A DNA stretch of 64,000 bases, taken from contig CAUDCW010000002.1 in assembly GCA_958448165.1 (NCBI GenBank), forward strand, positions 223,653 to 287,652, written 5' to 3'. This stretch comes from an uncultured Oscillospiraceae bacterium (GTDB taxonomy: Bacteria > Bacillota > Clostridia > Oscillospirales > Acutalibacteraceae). The translations under genes and the position numbers were made by a program. Positions 1-7,911 of the stretch are shown one piece after another (the stretch's first letter is position 1; each line of letters opens with the position of its first letter). The notes under the pieces are model-generated. The model saw only the letters and a list, made by a program, of their open reading frames with translations. It was not told where the DNA came from and ran no database searches.

Positions 1-37
1 TGTGCGGAGCTTCTCGGTAACCTCACTCCATTCCTGC

Positions 38-433
38 TCAGTCATTGCCATCACCTACGAGCTTGATTTCCTTGTTGTTCTTCTCAAAGTGCCTGCGCAT
101 TTCGTCAAAGTTAAGCCACGCAAAGCTGTAGCCATAGTATGTACGCTGTTCATCCAGCGCCTTAAGCTCCTTTTTAGTTAATCCCTTCTTATCGAAACCT
201 TTCGGAAGTCTGAGTAAGTGCTTTCTGCGGTGCACAAATCGTCTGCGCTCTTCGCAATCCTCGGTGAGCCATTTGCCTTTCATATGTCCGTCGATGTAAA
301 CCGATATACAAAGCCTGTTTTCGTTGTAATACTCCTTAAATAAGTCAACCTTGTAGCCGTCACACTCCAACTCAGCCTTGCCGAAAAGAGTGCTAAGCTT
401 CTCCTTAACCTTATCCCAATCAGCTTTATCCAT
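38..433 (-). CDS. Phage early hypothetical protein
   Basis: Unrecognised protein of about 131 residues, rich in Lys, Arg and Glu, with aromatic residues in its C-terminal half (YYGYSFAWLNF) and no membrane segment. A longer frame reaches 505, but the ATG at 433 has a clear GGAGGG 12 bases upstream and overlaps the preceding gene by only 8 bases, which is how the other genes of this operon are joined. Its place downstream of the transposase and ATPase suggests an early accessory role in phage replication or host takeover; this is inference only. Confidence 0.7.
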   Translation of the reverse strand: MDKADWDKVKEKLSTLFGKAELECDGYKVDLFKEYYNENRLCISVYIDGHMKGKWLTEDCEERRRFVHRRKHLLRLPKGFDKKGLTKKELKALDEQRTYYGYSFAWLNFDEMRRHFEKNNKEIKLVGDGND

Positions 434-764
434 AGTAATACCACCCTCCAAGAGCACTGTTAATGGATTTAATTTGCCTTGCTTTGCGTTCGGCAGGTGT
501 TGCATGTTTATAGCAGGTGCAATCCTTGCCGGGAGGGCAGTTTCTGAGCTCTCCGGTTATTAAGAAGTAGTCGCAGCCATTATCAGCCGATTTCTGTGGG
601 CGGTACAAGCAGTCGTATCTTCTGCACCTAATTCTTGCACCCGGTTCACTGGCAAGCTTCTTGTTCGCTTCAGTGTAGCACTCCTTGCTGCAGTATTTCC
701 TTGAATTCTGATTTCTACCTTGCAAAGTAAACTCATTGCCGCAGTGTGCGCATATTTTAGTCAT
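426..764 (-). CDS. Phage zinc-binding hypothetical protein
   Basis: A 112-residue basic protein with an N-terminal Cys motif (CAHCG...YCSKEC, residues 5-29) of zinc-ribbon or HNH-like spacing and a second Cys group (CRRYDC...CPPGKDCTC, residues 47-83). The first motif is typical of small phage zinc-finger proteins. No nuclease His-Asn-His signature is visible, so enzymatic function is not claimed. It overlaps the next gene by 8 bases and lies 4 bases after the previous one, as expected for one transcript. Confidence 0.7.
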   Translation of the reverse strand: MTKICAHCGNEFTLQGRNQNSRKYCSKECYTEANKKLASEPGARIRCRRYDCLYRPQKSADNGCDYFLITGELRNCPPGKDCTCYKHATPAERKARQIKSINSALGGWYYYG

Positions 765-768
765 TTCA

Positions 769-990
769 TCACGCTCCTAACAGTGCCTTCTCGGCGTCTT
801 CTTTCTTCGTAAATATCGTGTGTCCGATATCCTGCCTTGTGTATTTAAGGCACTTGTATGTGCCGTTTTTAAAGTTAACTCTTACAGTTATGTTATCGCC
901 CACAAAGGCTACAACCTTTACCGGAACAATTGCCTCTTGTATCCACCACAGCTCGCCGGGTTGTTTGATTATGTATGCTTTGTTAGTCAT
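769..990 (-). CDS. Small phage hypothetical protein
   Basis: Unrecognised protein of about 73 residues beginning MTNKAYIIKQPG. The open frame extends to 1089, but the start at 990 has GGAGGTG at the right distance and overlaps the previous gene by only 8 bases. It is mostly predicted beta-rich, with alternating hydrophobic residues (VPVKVVAFVGDNITVRV), followed by a Lys-rich helix. There is no signal or membrane segment. It belongs to the leftward early operon. Confidence 0.65.
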   Translation of the reverse strand: MTNKAYIIKQPGELWWIQEAIVPVKVVAFVGDNITVRVNFKNGTYKCLKYTRQDIGHTIFTKKEDAEKALLGA

Positions 991-1426
991 CACTGCCACC
1001 TCCGAACCGAGCTTTTCTTCTCTCAATAATCCGTCTGTGCTTTTCACGCATTGTCTCCTGCTCTGCAGATGGCAATAACTCAAATTCAAAACTTCTTATA
1101 TCTCGCTTAATCCTCGACAAAAAGTCATTTAGCATACCTGATGCAACTTCCTCTGCGGACACTCTGTTATCAACGTAGTCCTCTCCGGCTTCAAACATCT
1201 TTTTAAACTCTTCGAACTGTTCTTCCGTTATAATGTTCCAGCCGTAAGCATCACGAGCTTCTTCTATGCTGCGATACTCGCTCATCTGCTCAACTTCAGC
1301 TTTACGATTATCAATCTGCTTCTGCGCTTGCTTGTTCATACGTTCAGATACGTTGCCAAGCTTCTTAAGCAGCAGCTTGCGAGCCTTGATCTCAAGCTTA
1401 AGGTCAAGCTTTTCTTTGTCTGTCAT
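983..1426 (-). CDS. Phage coiled-coil hypothetical protein
   Basis: A 147-residue, highly charged protein. Residues 1-50 are Lys/Glu/Leu-rich and likely helical or coiled coil, and residues 100-140 form another charged helix ending in an Arg-rich stretch. Start ATG at 1426 follows a GGAGCG-like site. No catalytic motif is recognised. Its place in the early operon would fit an accessory DNA-binding or DNA-protection protein, as Gam is in Mu, but no Gam similarity could be established by eye. Confidence 0.6.
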   Translation of the reverse strand: MTDKEKLDLKLEIKARKLLLKKLGNVSERMNKQAQKQIDNRKAEVEQMSEYRSIEEARDAYGWNIITEEQFEEFKKMFEAGEDYVDNRVSAEEVASGMLNDFLSRIKRDIRSFEFELLPSAEQETMREKHRRIIERRKARFGGGSDD

Positions 1427-1510
1427 TTTTACGCTCCTCTCATATTTTTTCGCTCCTCTGTGTTTAACGGGCTTGGAACCGTTGCCGCCGAAGCGACAGC
1501 CACATTAGCG

Positions 1511-1535
1511 CGAGGGCAGATGCCCTCGTTTTTTT
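1511..1535 (+). terminator. Intrinsic terminator pointing against the phage operon
   Basis: A perfect 8-bp stem, CGAGGGCA / TGCCCTCG, with a two-base loop is followed by seven T residues on the plus strand. On the minus strand, where the phage genes lie, the hairpin has A residues before it and no T tract after it. It therefore terminates rightward, not leftward, transcripts. It sits in the 107-base gap between two early genes. Confidence 0.7.
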
Positions 1536-1908
1536 ACCGCAGAACCTTGTCCACAATATCCGTCCTCGGGGCATATATCCTGCCCTCGGTGCTTCTTTCA
1601 GCTTTCCTGACAGCTCCGAGAAGTCGTTCAAGCTCCTTGATGGTTCTGCCGTTTTGCTGTATCCATTCAGTTATCGGCTCAAGTATCGTTTCCTTGTCTT
1701 TGGCTTCTCTGCGTTCCTGTCTGACTGTCGCCAGCGCTTTCGAAATGCGCGCAAGGTTGTGGTACTTGTTGTCGTTAAGCTCCAGACAGTGGAGCAAATC
1801 CTGCGTTTGGTCGTTCAGATCTGCCTCCGCTGCCGATGCCGCCGTGTGTTCCTGACTGCACTCACGCAGGAAACTCAGAAACTCATCAAGCTTTGTACTA
1901 TACTTCAT
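1534..1908 (-). CDS. Phage hypothetical protein
   Basis: A 124-residue helical protein rich in Glu, Gln, Ala and Leu without Cys clusters or membrane segments. The sequence suggests two or three amphipathic helices and possibly oligomerisation (LSFLRECSQ, LLHCLELND). The start at 1908 lies 3 bases after the upstream membrane-protein gene. It is not recognised as a named family. Confidence 0.6.
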   Translation of the reverse strand: MKYSTKLDEFLSFLRECSQEHTAASAAEADLNDQTQDLLHCLELNDNKYHNLARISKALATVRQERREAKDKETILEPITEWIQQNGRTIKELERLLGAVRKAERSTEGRIYAPRTDIVDKVLR

Positions 1909-1911
1909 GTC

Positions 1912-2157
1912 TTACTCCTTTTCGCTGTATATAACGTACAGTAGCGGAAATATAAGCAGTGCCCCAAATGCTCCGATTATGAGATTGACGTGATCTACCC
2001 CGGTTACAATCACCCACGCCACATACGCCAATGCCGTTCCAACGATTATCGCCTTGTGTATGCGGCCGATGATGTAACATAAGATTCCGAGCCATTCCGC
2101 AAGCTTGTGTATCGCTTTGTTGCCTGTGTATGCTATTATCCCGAGTGTGTCTAACAT
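1912..2157 (-). CDS. Small phage membrane protein
   Basis: An 81-residue protein with hydrophobic segments at about residues 20-33, 37-52 and 58-76 and charged linkers. The size and topology resemble holins or phage superinfection-exclusion proteins. Location in the early region directly after the MuB-like gene argues against a lysis role and mildly for membrane-level exclusion; this is inference. The ATG at 2157 is preceded by an AGGAGGG site. Confidence 0.65.
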   Translation of the reverse strand: MLDTLGIIAYTGNKAIHKLAEWLGILCYIIGRIHKAIIVGTALAYVAWVIVTGVDHVNLIIGAFGALLIFPLLYVIYSEKE

Positions 2158-2182
2158 TCTTTAAACCCTCCTCAAAGTGCTT

Positions 2183-3088
2183 TTAAGCTACTCTTAAATT
2201 GATTTTCATTGCCTTTGACATTGCCACCAGTCCGGCATAGCTTATGTCCTGATTGTCGATAGCGTTGCTGTAAAGATTCTGCGCTCCTCTGACGCCTTGC
2301 TCAGAGTGAGCAATTTTAAGCAGCAATTCAATCTCTTTTTTCTTCCCGTTAACTGCCGGGAAGAGGAGTTCAATGTCTTGTGCAGTTATTTGATTTGTGT
2401 GTCTTATCTCCGTAAGCTTGGTTCTGTTAATTATCTGTGCAAATGCCGTTTTACCACGATGCAGGTTATTGTATGTATCCTCGTTGCCTACAAGGCACAC
2501 GCCAATTTCGGGGTAGGTATCAAAAAACGCTCTGATTGTTTCAATCGTCTTGATCGGCAGATGCTGTGCTTCGTCAATAATCAGCACCTTGCGCTCGCCG
2601 CTGAGCCTGTGAGCTATTCTCAGCCACATATCATCCTTACGCCCGATCGGCAGTCCCATAACCATACACATATATTTCAGAAACGCTGCTGTGGTCGCTA
2701 TGCACGGATTAACCGTAATGTATATCGCCGTGTTCGGATAATCGCTGACATATTTTCTACACGCCATTGTCTTGCCTATGCCGGCATCGCCGCACTCAAT
2801 AGCCAGACCGCCCTTCAGGTGGCAGAGGCGGATCGTGTCATACACGCCTTGACTTATTGATGTTGCAACATATCCGCCGTTAGTTGACACACTCGCAACA
2901 CTCTTTTCAGCTTCAAGGTTCGCAAATATCTCCGTCAGTTTGGTCTCAAGCTTGCCAACATCACCTTTATATTCACCCTTTAAGTAGGTGCTTATAACCG
3001 ATGGACTGTAGCCTATATTTTTTGCTGCAGCGGTCTGTGTGCCACAGCTGTCAACATATGCCCTGAGCTTTTCCTGTAATGCTGTCAT
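2183..3088 (-). CDS. MuB-like AAA ATPase, transposition target-selection protein
   Basis: A 301-residue protein of the phage MuB/ExeA-like AAA+ family. Residues 1-55 form a helix-turn-helix (TQTAAAKNIGYSPSVISTYL). A Walker A motif (GDAGIGKT) lies at about residues 100-107, and a Walker B with DEAQ (LIIDEAQHLP) near 169. In Mu, MuB binds target DNA as an ATP-dependent filament, recruits and activates the transposase, and gives target immunity. The start overlaps the transposase stop as TAATG, so the two are translationally coupled in the Mu A-B order. Confidence 0.9.
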   Translation of the reverse strand: MTALQEKLRAYVDSCGTQTAAAKNIGYSPSVISTYLKGEYKGDVGKLETKLTEIFANLEAEKSVASVSTNGGYVATSISQGVYDTIRLCHLKGGLAIECGDAGIGKTMACRKYVSDYPNTAIYITVNPCIATTAAFLKYMCMVMGLPIGRKDDMWLRIAHRLSGERKVLIIDEAQHLPIKTIETIRAFFDTYPEIGVCLVGNEDTYNNLHRGKTAFAQIINRTKLTEIRHTNQITAQDIELLFPAVNGKKKEIELLLKIAHSEQGVRGAQNLYSNAIDNQDISYAGLVAMSKAMKINLRVA

Positions 3089-5070
3089 TAGTAATCGTCC
3101 TTTCTTTTTTCTGCGTTTTTTATCATCCGCCTTATATCAACCTTAGCCTCGCCGCCAACTGCTTCAGGCAGCCTGTCCTGCTCTTCTGCATAAACAATTT
3201 CCGTTATCGGAGCAGAGTGACTAAATGTTGTTTCCTGCATATTTCGTTCGGCTTTGCGCTCGTAAAGTTTAAGCACATCAATGTTACCGTGTCTTTCCTG
3301 AGCTGTTTCAGATATAACCTTAAGCTTATCCTTGACAATTTTCTTGTAGCGGCGCTTGGTCTTCATAGCCTTGCTCAGACCTTCCTGGTCCTCAACCTGT
3401 GACAAGAAGCCTTGCATCATATCGGTATTCAGAGACACAACATCAATTAACTCATCCTTTTCGCTATATACACGAACCGACATTAAATCCTCGGGGTCAT
3501 AGCGTACATATACCTTTTTGCCCTGCAGCCAGTGGAGGTTATCATTCTTGTAGTACAGCCTTTCGCCACGAACCACAATGCTCACGCCATTCTTGCCGAC
3601 CGTCTGTATTCTTGAGGTACGCATCATCATAAGATTGAGCACATTCTCATCTCTCGGCATTCTCAGCTTCTGCAGATGCTCGTTATACACATCAATTTTC
3701 TTCTTGCCTCGGTCAGCTACTACCGGACCGTTATATATACGGTGATTGAAGTAGCCTTCAATCATTTTGTCGATAGTTTGTGCAAGCTCGCTGTCCTTCG
3801 GAGCCTTGCCTGCCTTGAGGTTTTCCTTAAGCCGTTCCGGGCGAGTAGTCACGCTTGAGCCGCAGTATGTATCAAACAAGGTAGACAGGAATGTAAAATC
3901 TCTGAAATATCGTTCAATCGGTTTTGCCTTGCCGTTTGCCGGAAGAGCATTCGCCATCGTAATTCCTAATCTGTCAAGAATTGTTTTGGGCATCTTGATT
4001 GGTTCTTTAGGGTTTTTGCGGTTTCTGTGACCCCTGCCGCCTATATCGTGCGTTAAATACTCATTGCCGTTATCGCACAAAATATATCTTGGCATTGTTC
4101 CGGTCTTCATAATGCTTTTGCGTAAAGCTAACAGAGTTGATTGTGACGACGGGTTATCAGTCATTACCCAGCCCACATAAACGCCGCTTCGCAGGTCTAC
4201 AAAAGCCGACAGCGTGGGTCTGTGATGTGTTTCTGTGCCGTCCTCCGCAACGGCAATAACATCTATTGTATGTCCGTCCGCTACCCAGACATCATTGACT
4301 CCGATATCGCTGTAATCTCTGTCAATTGTCGGTTCAAAGTAATCGCTGTAGTATTTCTCACCTTGACTCAGCGCGAGAAGTACCTTCGGAATTTTCTTAT
4401 ACATTTTGTAGCAGGTATCAATGCTCGGCAGCTTAGCCATAAGCTCATATTCGTTATCCTCTTCAAACTTAATCTGCATAGTTTCATACGCCCGAGCGAC
4501 TTTCATATGCTCGTTGAGTATCAGGTTATTAAACAGACACACTATCTCATCCGGAACACCGCTGTAGCCCTTGCGAGCCTTGCCTCGTGTATCAACCAGG
4601 CTGGACAAGTTACCTTCCTCTATCGCCTTTTTCTTGCGGTACAGCGTTCCCGATGAAAGCTTTACATCTGGGTATTTGTCCTTTGCGTAAGCTATATACG
4701 ACTTCGTGGCTTCACCTCTGTTGCATTCAGCGGTGGCACAATATTTGTCCCAGTCTGCAATAATGCGATACCAGAGGTTAATTTCCTCACGCTCTGGCTC
4801 GGAGAACTCCTCGAAGCTCTTCTGCCTCTGAGCAGGCTTTTTATTTTTCGGCTTCGGCAGCAGCTCATCCGGAATTGGTAAGCTACGAGTTTTGTAGTAT
4901 TCGAGTTGTTTATCCGGGGAGAGTTCGGTTACAGGGATAAGATATACATCTTTATTGCGATTATCTCGTTTAACACAGTTTTTGATTTTATTATCGCTCG
5001 CCAGACGGCGCACATGTCTTTCGCTGTATCCGCTGTATTCAGCGTAATCTGCGGTATTAAGATATACCAC
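3088..5070 (-). CDS. MuA-type DDE transposase
   Basis: A 660-residue transposase, the usual MuA length. An N-terminal winged helix (residues 1-60) would bind transposon ends. The RNase H-like core carries the catalytic DDE triad: D in WVADGHTID (about 266), D in LCDNGNEY (about 333) and E in AKPIERYF (about 388). A beta-barrel and a Lys/Arg-rich C-terminal tail that would contact MuB follow. It catalyses strand transfer for integration and replicative transposition. Translation starts at GTG (5070) after AGAAGGTGA. Confidence 0.93.
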   Translation of the reverse strand: MVYLNTADYAEYSGYSERHVRRLASDNKIKNCVKRDNRNKDVYLIPVTELSPDKQLEYYKTRSLPIPDELLPKPKNKKPAQRQKSFEEFSEPEREEINLWYRIIADWDKYCATAECNRGEATKSYIAYAKDKYPDVKLSSGTLYRKKKAIEEGNLSSLVDTRGKARKGYSGVPDEIVCLFNNLILNEHMKVARAYETMQIKFEEDNEYELMAKLPSIDTCYKMYKKIPKVLLALSQGEKYYSDYFEPTIDRDYSDIGVNDVWVADGHTIDVIAVAEDGTETHHRPTLSAFVDLRSGVYVGWVMTDNPSSQSTLLALRKSIMKTGTMPRYILCDNGNEYLTHDIGGRGHRNRKNPKEPIKMPKTILDRLGITMANALPANGKAKPIERYFRDFTFLSTLFDTYCGSSVTTRPERLKENLKAGKAPKDSELAQTIDKMIEGYFNHRIYNGPVVADRGKKKIDVYNEHLQKLRMPRDENVLNLMMMRTSRIQTVGKNGVSIVVRGERLYYKNDNLHWLQGKKVYVRYDPEDLMSVRVYSEKDELIDVVSLNTDMMQGFLSQVEDQEGLSKAMKTKRRYKKIVKDKLKVISETAQERHGNIDVLKLYERKAERNMQETTFSHSAPITEIVYAEEQDRLPEAVGGEAKVDIRRMIKNAEKRKDDY

Positions 5071-5138
5071 GCTTTCACCTTCTTTTTTGACCTGTCATCA
5101 TCAGTGCAGGGAGGTCAACCCCTGCAGACCGTCACGGC

Positions 5139-5366
5139 TCAACCGTGGCGGTTTCGACTATTTATGATGTATTCGTTGGCGAGTACCTGCACCGCCTCGG
5201 GTTCAAGTCCCGTGTCCTCGTATTTACAAAGCTTCTCAAGCACTCTGCCAAGAGGACACGAACCGCAGGAAAACTCATATGCTTCGCAGAGCAGCGGCAC
5301 TTTTTCGCAATAATCACCGCCGGCCCATCCGGAATCTCCATATTCTCTTATCGTCAATCTATCCAC
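5139..5366 (-). CDS. Small Cys-containing phage protein
   Basis: Likely 75 residues starting at GTG 5366 (VDRLTIREYGDSGW), 8 bases after GGGAGA; an upstream ATG at 5417 would overlap the previous gene more. It carries the pattern of a common Firmicutes phage family: an N-terminal RLT-RE-G start, a Cys pair (CGSCPLG), and LCKYEDTGLEPEAV near the C-terminus. Function is unknown. The Cys residues may bind a metal. Confidence 0.72.
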   Translation of the reverse strand: MDRLTIREYGDSGWAGGDYCEKVPLLCEAYEFSCGSCPLGRVLEKLCKYEDTGLEPEAVQVLANEYIINSRNRHG

Positions 5367-5583
5367 GCTTAATCTCTCCCGTGTATCTATTTCGCCCGGT
5401 CGCCTCGAGCATATCACCGATGGAGCGTCTGACTGCTGTATCTAACAGTGCAATATACACACTCCAAGCTTCGAGCGGGTTCTCATAGCAAGCTTCATCG
5501 CCGTTGGGTGTCACCACATGGTATGTGCCGTAGATTCTGTCGTAACACAGCGTAAAACCCCTATTGTTAAAAAGTTCAATCAT
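5359..5583 (-). CDS. Small phage hypothetical protein
   Basis: About 74 residues starting MIELFNNRGFTL at 5583, with GAGGGGG upstream and an 8-base overlap with the preceding gene. It contains an aromatic N-terminal half (FTLCYDRIYGTYHVV) and an amphipathic helical C-terminus. The longer frame to 5736 has no ribosome site and would overlap the neighbouring gene completely, so it was not used. Family not recognised. Confidence 0.6.
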   Translation of the reverse strand: MIELFNNRGFTLCYDRIYGTYHVVTPNGDEACYENPLEAWSVYIALLDTAVRRSIGDMLEATGRNRYTGEIKRG

Positions 5584-5782
5584 AGTAGCCAAACCCCCTC
5601 GAAACAAAATCTGCGATTGCGTCCTTTCTCCTGTGGAAGTAGTTACCTGCGCACGGTTTATTATGCGAATCCAAGTACCATACAACATAAGGCGCCAGAG
5701 CTGTCGAACTGTGGCCGATAACAAACCTATCTTCAACGTTGGCTATTATCTTGTAGCCTTGGTGTTTATCTCCGATGTTCAT
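5576..5782 (-). CDS. Small phage hypothetical protein
   Basis: A 68-residue protein with a likely small beta fold (YKIIANVEDRFVIGHS, YVVWYLDSHN) and a C-terminal helix. The pattern of a displayed-value sheet followed by R-K-DA-ADF resembles small phage proteins of unknown function found near transposases. It overlaps the next gene by 8 bases. Confidence 0.6.
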   Translation of the reverse strand: MNIGDKHQGYKIIANVEDRFVIGHSSTALAPYVVWYLDSHNKPCAGNYFHRRKDAIADFVSRGFGYYD

Positions 5783-5793
5783 ATGACGCCCCC

Positions 5794-6024
5794 TCAGTAA
5801 AGTATGTCGCCGATATAAAGGCCGTCATCAAGGTACTCTTTCATAAGCTCCTTAAACAACTTTACCGCATCAGTAAACAGTTCAGGATCACCTGCTATAT
5901 ACTCAAAATCTTCGTCTGTAGCTTCGTCCGGGACAGTTAATATCCAGCTATCAAAATAAGCCTCTTCGTTGTTCAAAGCTAAGATAATGGTATTCATTGC
6001 CTTAAGTATTTCAATCTTATTCAT
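5794..6024 (-). CDS. Small acidic phage protein
   Basis: A 76-residue, strongly acidic, helical protein (MNKIEILKAMNTIILAL; then DEATDEDFEYIAGDPELF). The start at 6024 follows AGGAGCC inside the end of the Cro-like gene. The longer frame to 6150 is out-of-frame reading through that gene. Strong acidity in a first-transcribed phage gene can indicate a DNA-mimic or host-factor inhibitor, but nothing specific supports that here. Confidence 0.58.
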   Translation of the reverse strand: MNKIEILKAMNTIILALNNEEAYFDSWILTVPDEATDEDFEYIAGDPELFTDAVKLFKELMKEYLDDGLYIGDILY

Positions 6025-6025
6025 T

Positions 6026-6229
6026 TTAGGCTCCTTTTCCTGTGACAAAGTCGTAAACCGAACATTTAAGAGCGTCCGCAAGCTCAATTGCAAGCGGCAA
6101 ACTGAGTGTTTTAGTTCCTCTCTCAATCTGAGCGAGCATCGAACGGCCAACGCCGACTTTTTGTGCGAGTTCTTCCTGTGTTAAACCTGATTTAATTCTG
6201 ATTTTTTTGGTGTTTTCGCCGATATTCAT
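6026..6229 (-). CDS. XRE-family Cro/Ner-like regulator
   Basis: A 67-residue protein that is almost entirely one HTH_3 domain: TQEELAQKVGVGRSMLAQIERG at residues 16-37, with the scaffold IRIKSGLTQEE and LADALKCSVYDF. It is the first gene of the leftward transposition operon and is divergent from the repressor, the position of Ner in Mu. It likely limits repressor and early transcription by binding the intervening operators. The ATG at 6229 follows GGAGGT. Confidence 0.88.
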   Translation of the reverse strand: MNIGENTKKIRIKSGLTQEELAQKVGVGRSMLAQIERGTKTLSLPLAIELADALKCSVYDFVTGKGA

Positions 6230-6261
6230 TTTTTTTACCTCCTAAATATTGTTTATAAATT

Positions 6262-6353
6262 GTTACTGTGGTAACATAAGCATATGGCGGTTACTACAGT
6301 TACAGTATATCACCTTAATAGGTGATTTTCAATAAAATAACCTGATTAGGTGA
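6262..6353. promoter_or_regulatory. Divergent operator region of the prophage switch
   Basis: Between the Cro-like gene and the repressor lie two related palindromes with a 4-bp centre: TCACCTTAATAGGTGA (6310-6325) and ACCTGATTAGGT (6340-6351). A different dyad, GTTACTGTGGTAAC, is at 6262-6275, with a further GTTAC direct pair at 6290-6303. The two motif classes could be the sites of the two opposing regulators, and the ACCT/AGGT sites lie just upstream of the repressor start. Assignment of each site to a protein is inference. Confidence 0.72.
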
Positions 6354-6375
6354 TTTTTTGGAGGTATGCACAAAA

Positions 6376-7086
6376 ATGGCATATGAAGTTTGGTATGACT
6401 CAACAGAAATTGCAGATAGAATTAGGCATTGCGCAAAGTTAAAGCATATTTCTACCAAAAAGCTATTAAGTAGTTGTGATTTAGGGATAAATACTATTTC
6501 AAAAATTGCTAATGGTAGCGATATAAATTCAAAGAACCTTGCGAAAATCGCAGATTGTTTAGAATGCTCGGTAGATTATTTGCTTGGCCGCACCGATAAT
6601 CCTGAACTACACGAAATAGGCTGGCACGTCATGACTGAAATTCAAGTAACACATAAAAATACTGACACAAAAGAAGATTCTTCACATCAACTAGGCAAAG
6701 AAAAGTCTTCTAAAAAACTTATAGCAAGACAATATTTCGATATGCCTGCATCCGCAGGAACTGGTGAGTGGCTAGGAGACGACAGCTCGTATTCTATCAT
6801 TAATGTACCACTCACGGACGAATCAAGACGGGCCGACTTTATTATTCGTGTAGCCGGCGACAGTATGGAGCCAATATTCTGCGCCGGAGATAAGCTTCTT
6901 ATTCTTAAAACCAAAACACTTGACGTAGGAGACATAGGAGTTTTTGTTTTAAACGGTGAATCGTATGTTAAGAAGCTTGGAAACTCAAAGCTCATTTCAA
7001 TTAACCCAGCCTACAGCGACATTCCGTATGACAAAAATGACACCATTTTTATCGCAGGAAAGGTGATCGGTAAGGTCGAGGAGTAA
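6376..7086 (+). CDS. CI/LexA-type phage repressor with S24 peptidase domain
   Basis: A 236-residue repressor. The N-terminal XRE helix-turn-helix spans about residues 10-66 (TKKLLSSCDLGINTISKIANG). A Ser/Lys S24 peptidase-like domain follows, with the catalytic Ser region GDSMEPIF (about 167-174) and Lys in LNGESYVKKLG. The cleavage-site region is near SAGTGEW. By family it should maintain lysogeny and self-cleave on RecA activation. A TTG-started frame begins at 6358, but GGAGG at 6360-6364 points to the ATG at 6376. Confidence 0.88.
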   Translation: MAYEVWYDSTEIADRIRHCAKLKHISTKKLLSSCDLGINTISKIANGSDINSKNLAKIADCLECSVDYLLGRTDNPELHEIGWHVMTEIQVTHKNTDTKEDSSHQLGKEKSSKKLIARQYFDMPASAGTGEWLGDDSSYSIINVPLTDESRRADFIIRVAGDSMEPIFCAGDKLLILKTKTLDVGDIGVFVLNGESYVKKLGNSKLISINPAYSDIPYDKNDTIFIAGKVIGKVEE

Positions 7087-7434
7087 GGGATGTTGCAAAT
7101 TGCATAATTATAAATAATTTGTGTATATTTATGAAGAAGTCTAACTTAGAGCATGAGGACATTGCTATAAAGCCGCTTATCTTAAAAAGTTCTAAAAAAT
7201 CCGATTATTATGCAATGCGGACATATGTCCGCATAAAACAATAAAAATGTCCGCACAAAAACAACCCAAAGCGTTTGTTATCAAGGACATAAAAAATCTT
7301 TAAATGCCTATAAACGGCTATTTAAAGCGGTTTTAAAAGCGTTTAAAAACTATTTAATAACAGAAATTGACCCCTGCAGAATCGGCGCTCAGACCGAATT
7401 TGCAGGGGCTTCTCCTTGATTTTAAAACGAGAAA
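7087..7434. other. Prophage left-end region with GGACAT motifs, palindrome and hairpin
   Basis: There is no gene in this AT-rich stretch. It holds a perfect 20-bp palindrome (ATGCGGACATATGTCCGCAT, 7215-7234), another half-site TGTCCGCA at 7249-7256, and isolated GGACAT copies at 7157 and 7285. All are variants of one motif and are candidate transposase or repressor binding sites. Phased TTTAAA/GCG repeats occupy 7310-7355. A long hairpin with CCCCTGCA/TGCAGGGG arms (7371-7408) has no strong T tract. The phage terminus should lie in this stretch, but no host duplication could be identified. Confidence 0.55.
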
Positions 7435-7489
7435 AAACAAGCCGATTTCAAGTACGTTCAAAAACGAACACCCAAAAATCGGCTTGTTT
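7435..7489 (-). terminator. Terminator of the small membrane protein gene
   Basis: A 14-bp perfect stem (AAACAAGCCGATTT paired with AAATCGGCTTGTTT) has a 27-base loop. On the minus strand the 3' arm ends in a run of T residues. It lies 60 bases after the 105-residue membrane protein gene and is probably the last host sequence before the prophage. Confidence 0.75.
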
Positions 7490-7549
7490 AAGCGGTTTTT
7501 ATTAAATTGATTATTTTTCACGGTTTTTCACGGATAAGGAGTGGTTTTC

Positions 7550-7867
7550 TCATATTAAAATCAAATTTACAGCAACTACTGCAATCAGAAGCCAGCTTGG
7601 AAGCAGTGTGGGCAGGCTGAAACCGAAATTCTGCGAATTGATGTAGCTTACTGCAAACGGTGCGGCGGCAGTTATAATTCCGCCCAGTATGTAAATTACA
7701 GATGATACAACAGCAAATCTGCCTGCACTTTCTTCTGTGAACTGCTTGATTTTCATAATACCGATACACCTTTTTGCACAGAGCTGAGCAATACCCAGTA
7801 TCACGCCCAACACGCCTGTGACTGCAATAACGTAATCGTATGCCGGAATTGTTTCAAAAATGTTCAT
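7550..7867 (-). CDS. Small three-helix membrane protein
   Basis: A 105-residue protein with hydrophobic segments at about residues 10-27, 50-72 and 85-104, unrecognised by family. The start at 7867 follows GGAGGAAA; the upstream part of the frame to 7954 covers promoter sequence. Two promoter-like sites with TTGTC repeats spaced 11 bp lie just upstream. They match the site before the beta-helix gene at 11.7 kb, so this gene is a likely output of the adjacent two-component system. Confidence 0.72.
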   Translation of the reverse strand: MNIFETIPAYDYVIAVTGVLGVILGIAQLCAKRCIGIMKIKQFTEESAGRFAVVSSVIYILGGIITAAAPFAVSYINSQNFGFSLPTLLPSWLLIAVVAVNLILI

Positions 7868-7911
7868 AATAATTTCCTCCGTTAATGAATTTAATTTAAG
7901 TTTGTGTACTG

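Larger units (their letters stand above)
1..7408 (-). mobile_element. Mu-like transposable prophage, left (early) part
   Basis: A leftward operon of about a dozen genes contains a DDE transposase with a paired MuB-type ATPase. It begins with a Cro-like regulator divergent from a CI/LexA-type repressor. This is the order of the Mu early region (end, repressor, ner, A, B), so the phage end near the repressor must lie right of 7086. The exact terminus was not resolved; it should fall between the repressor stop and the host terminator at 7435. The remainder of the phage, including any head and tail genes, would continue past position 1. Confidence 0.85.

Noticed and set aside
1328..1855. 175-codon plus-strand frame in the phage region
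   Set aside because: Antisense to two phage genes, Leu/Ser/Arg-rich shadow composition, and it crosses an intrinsic terminator.
2297..2860. 187-codon plus-strand frame
   Set aside because: Shadow of the MuB-like ATPase, whose Walker motifs are clear on the other strand.
7371..7408. Phage terminus at the CCCCTGCA/TGCAGGGG hairpin
   Set aside because: No TG...CA end with target duplication could be shown there; kept only as part of the end region.
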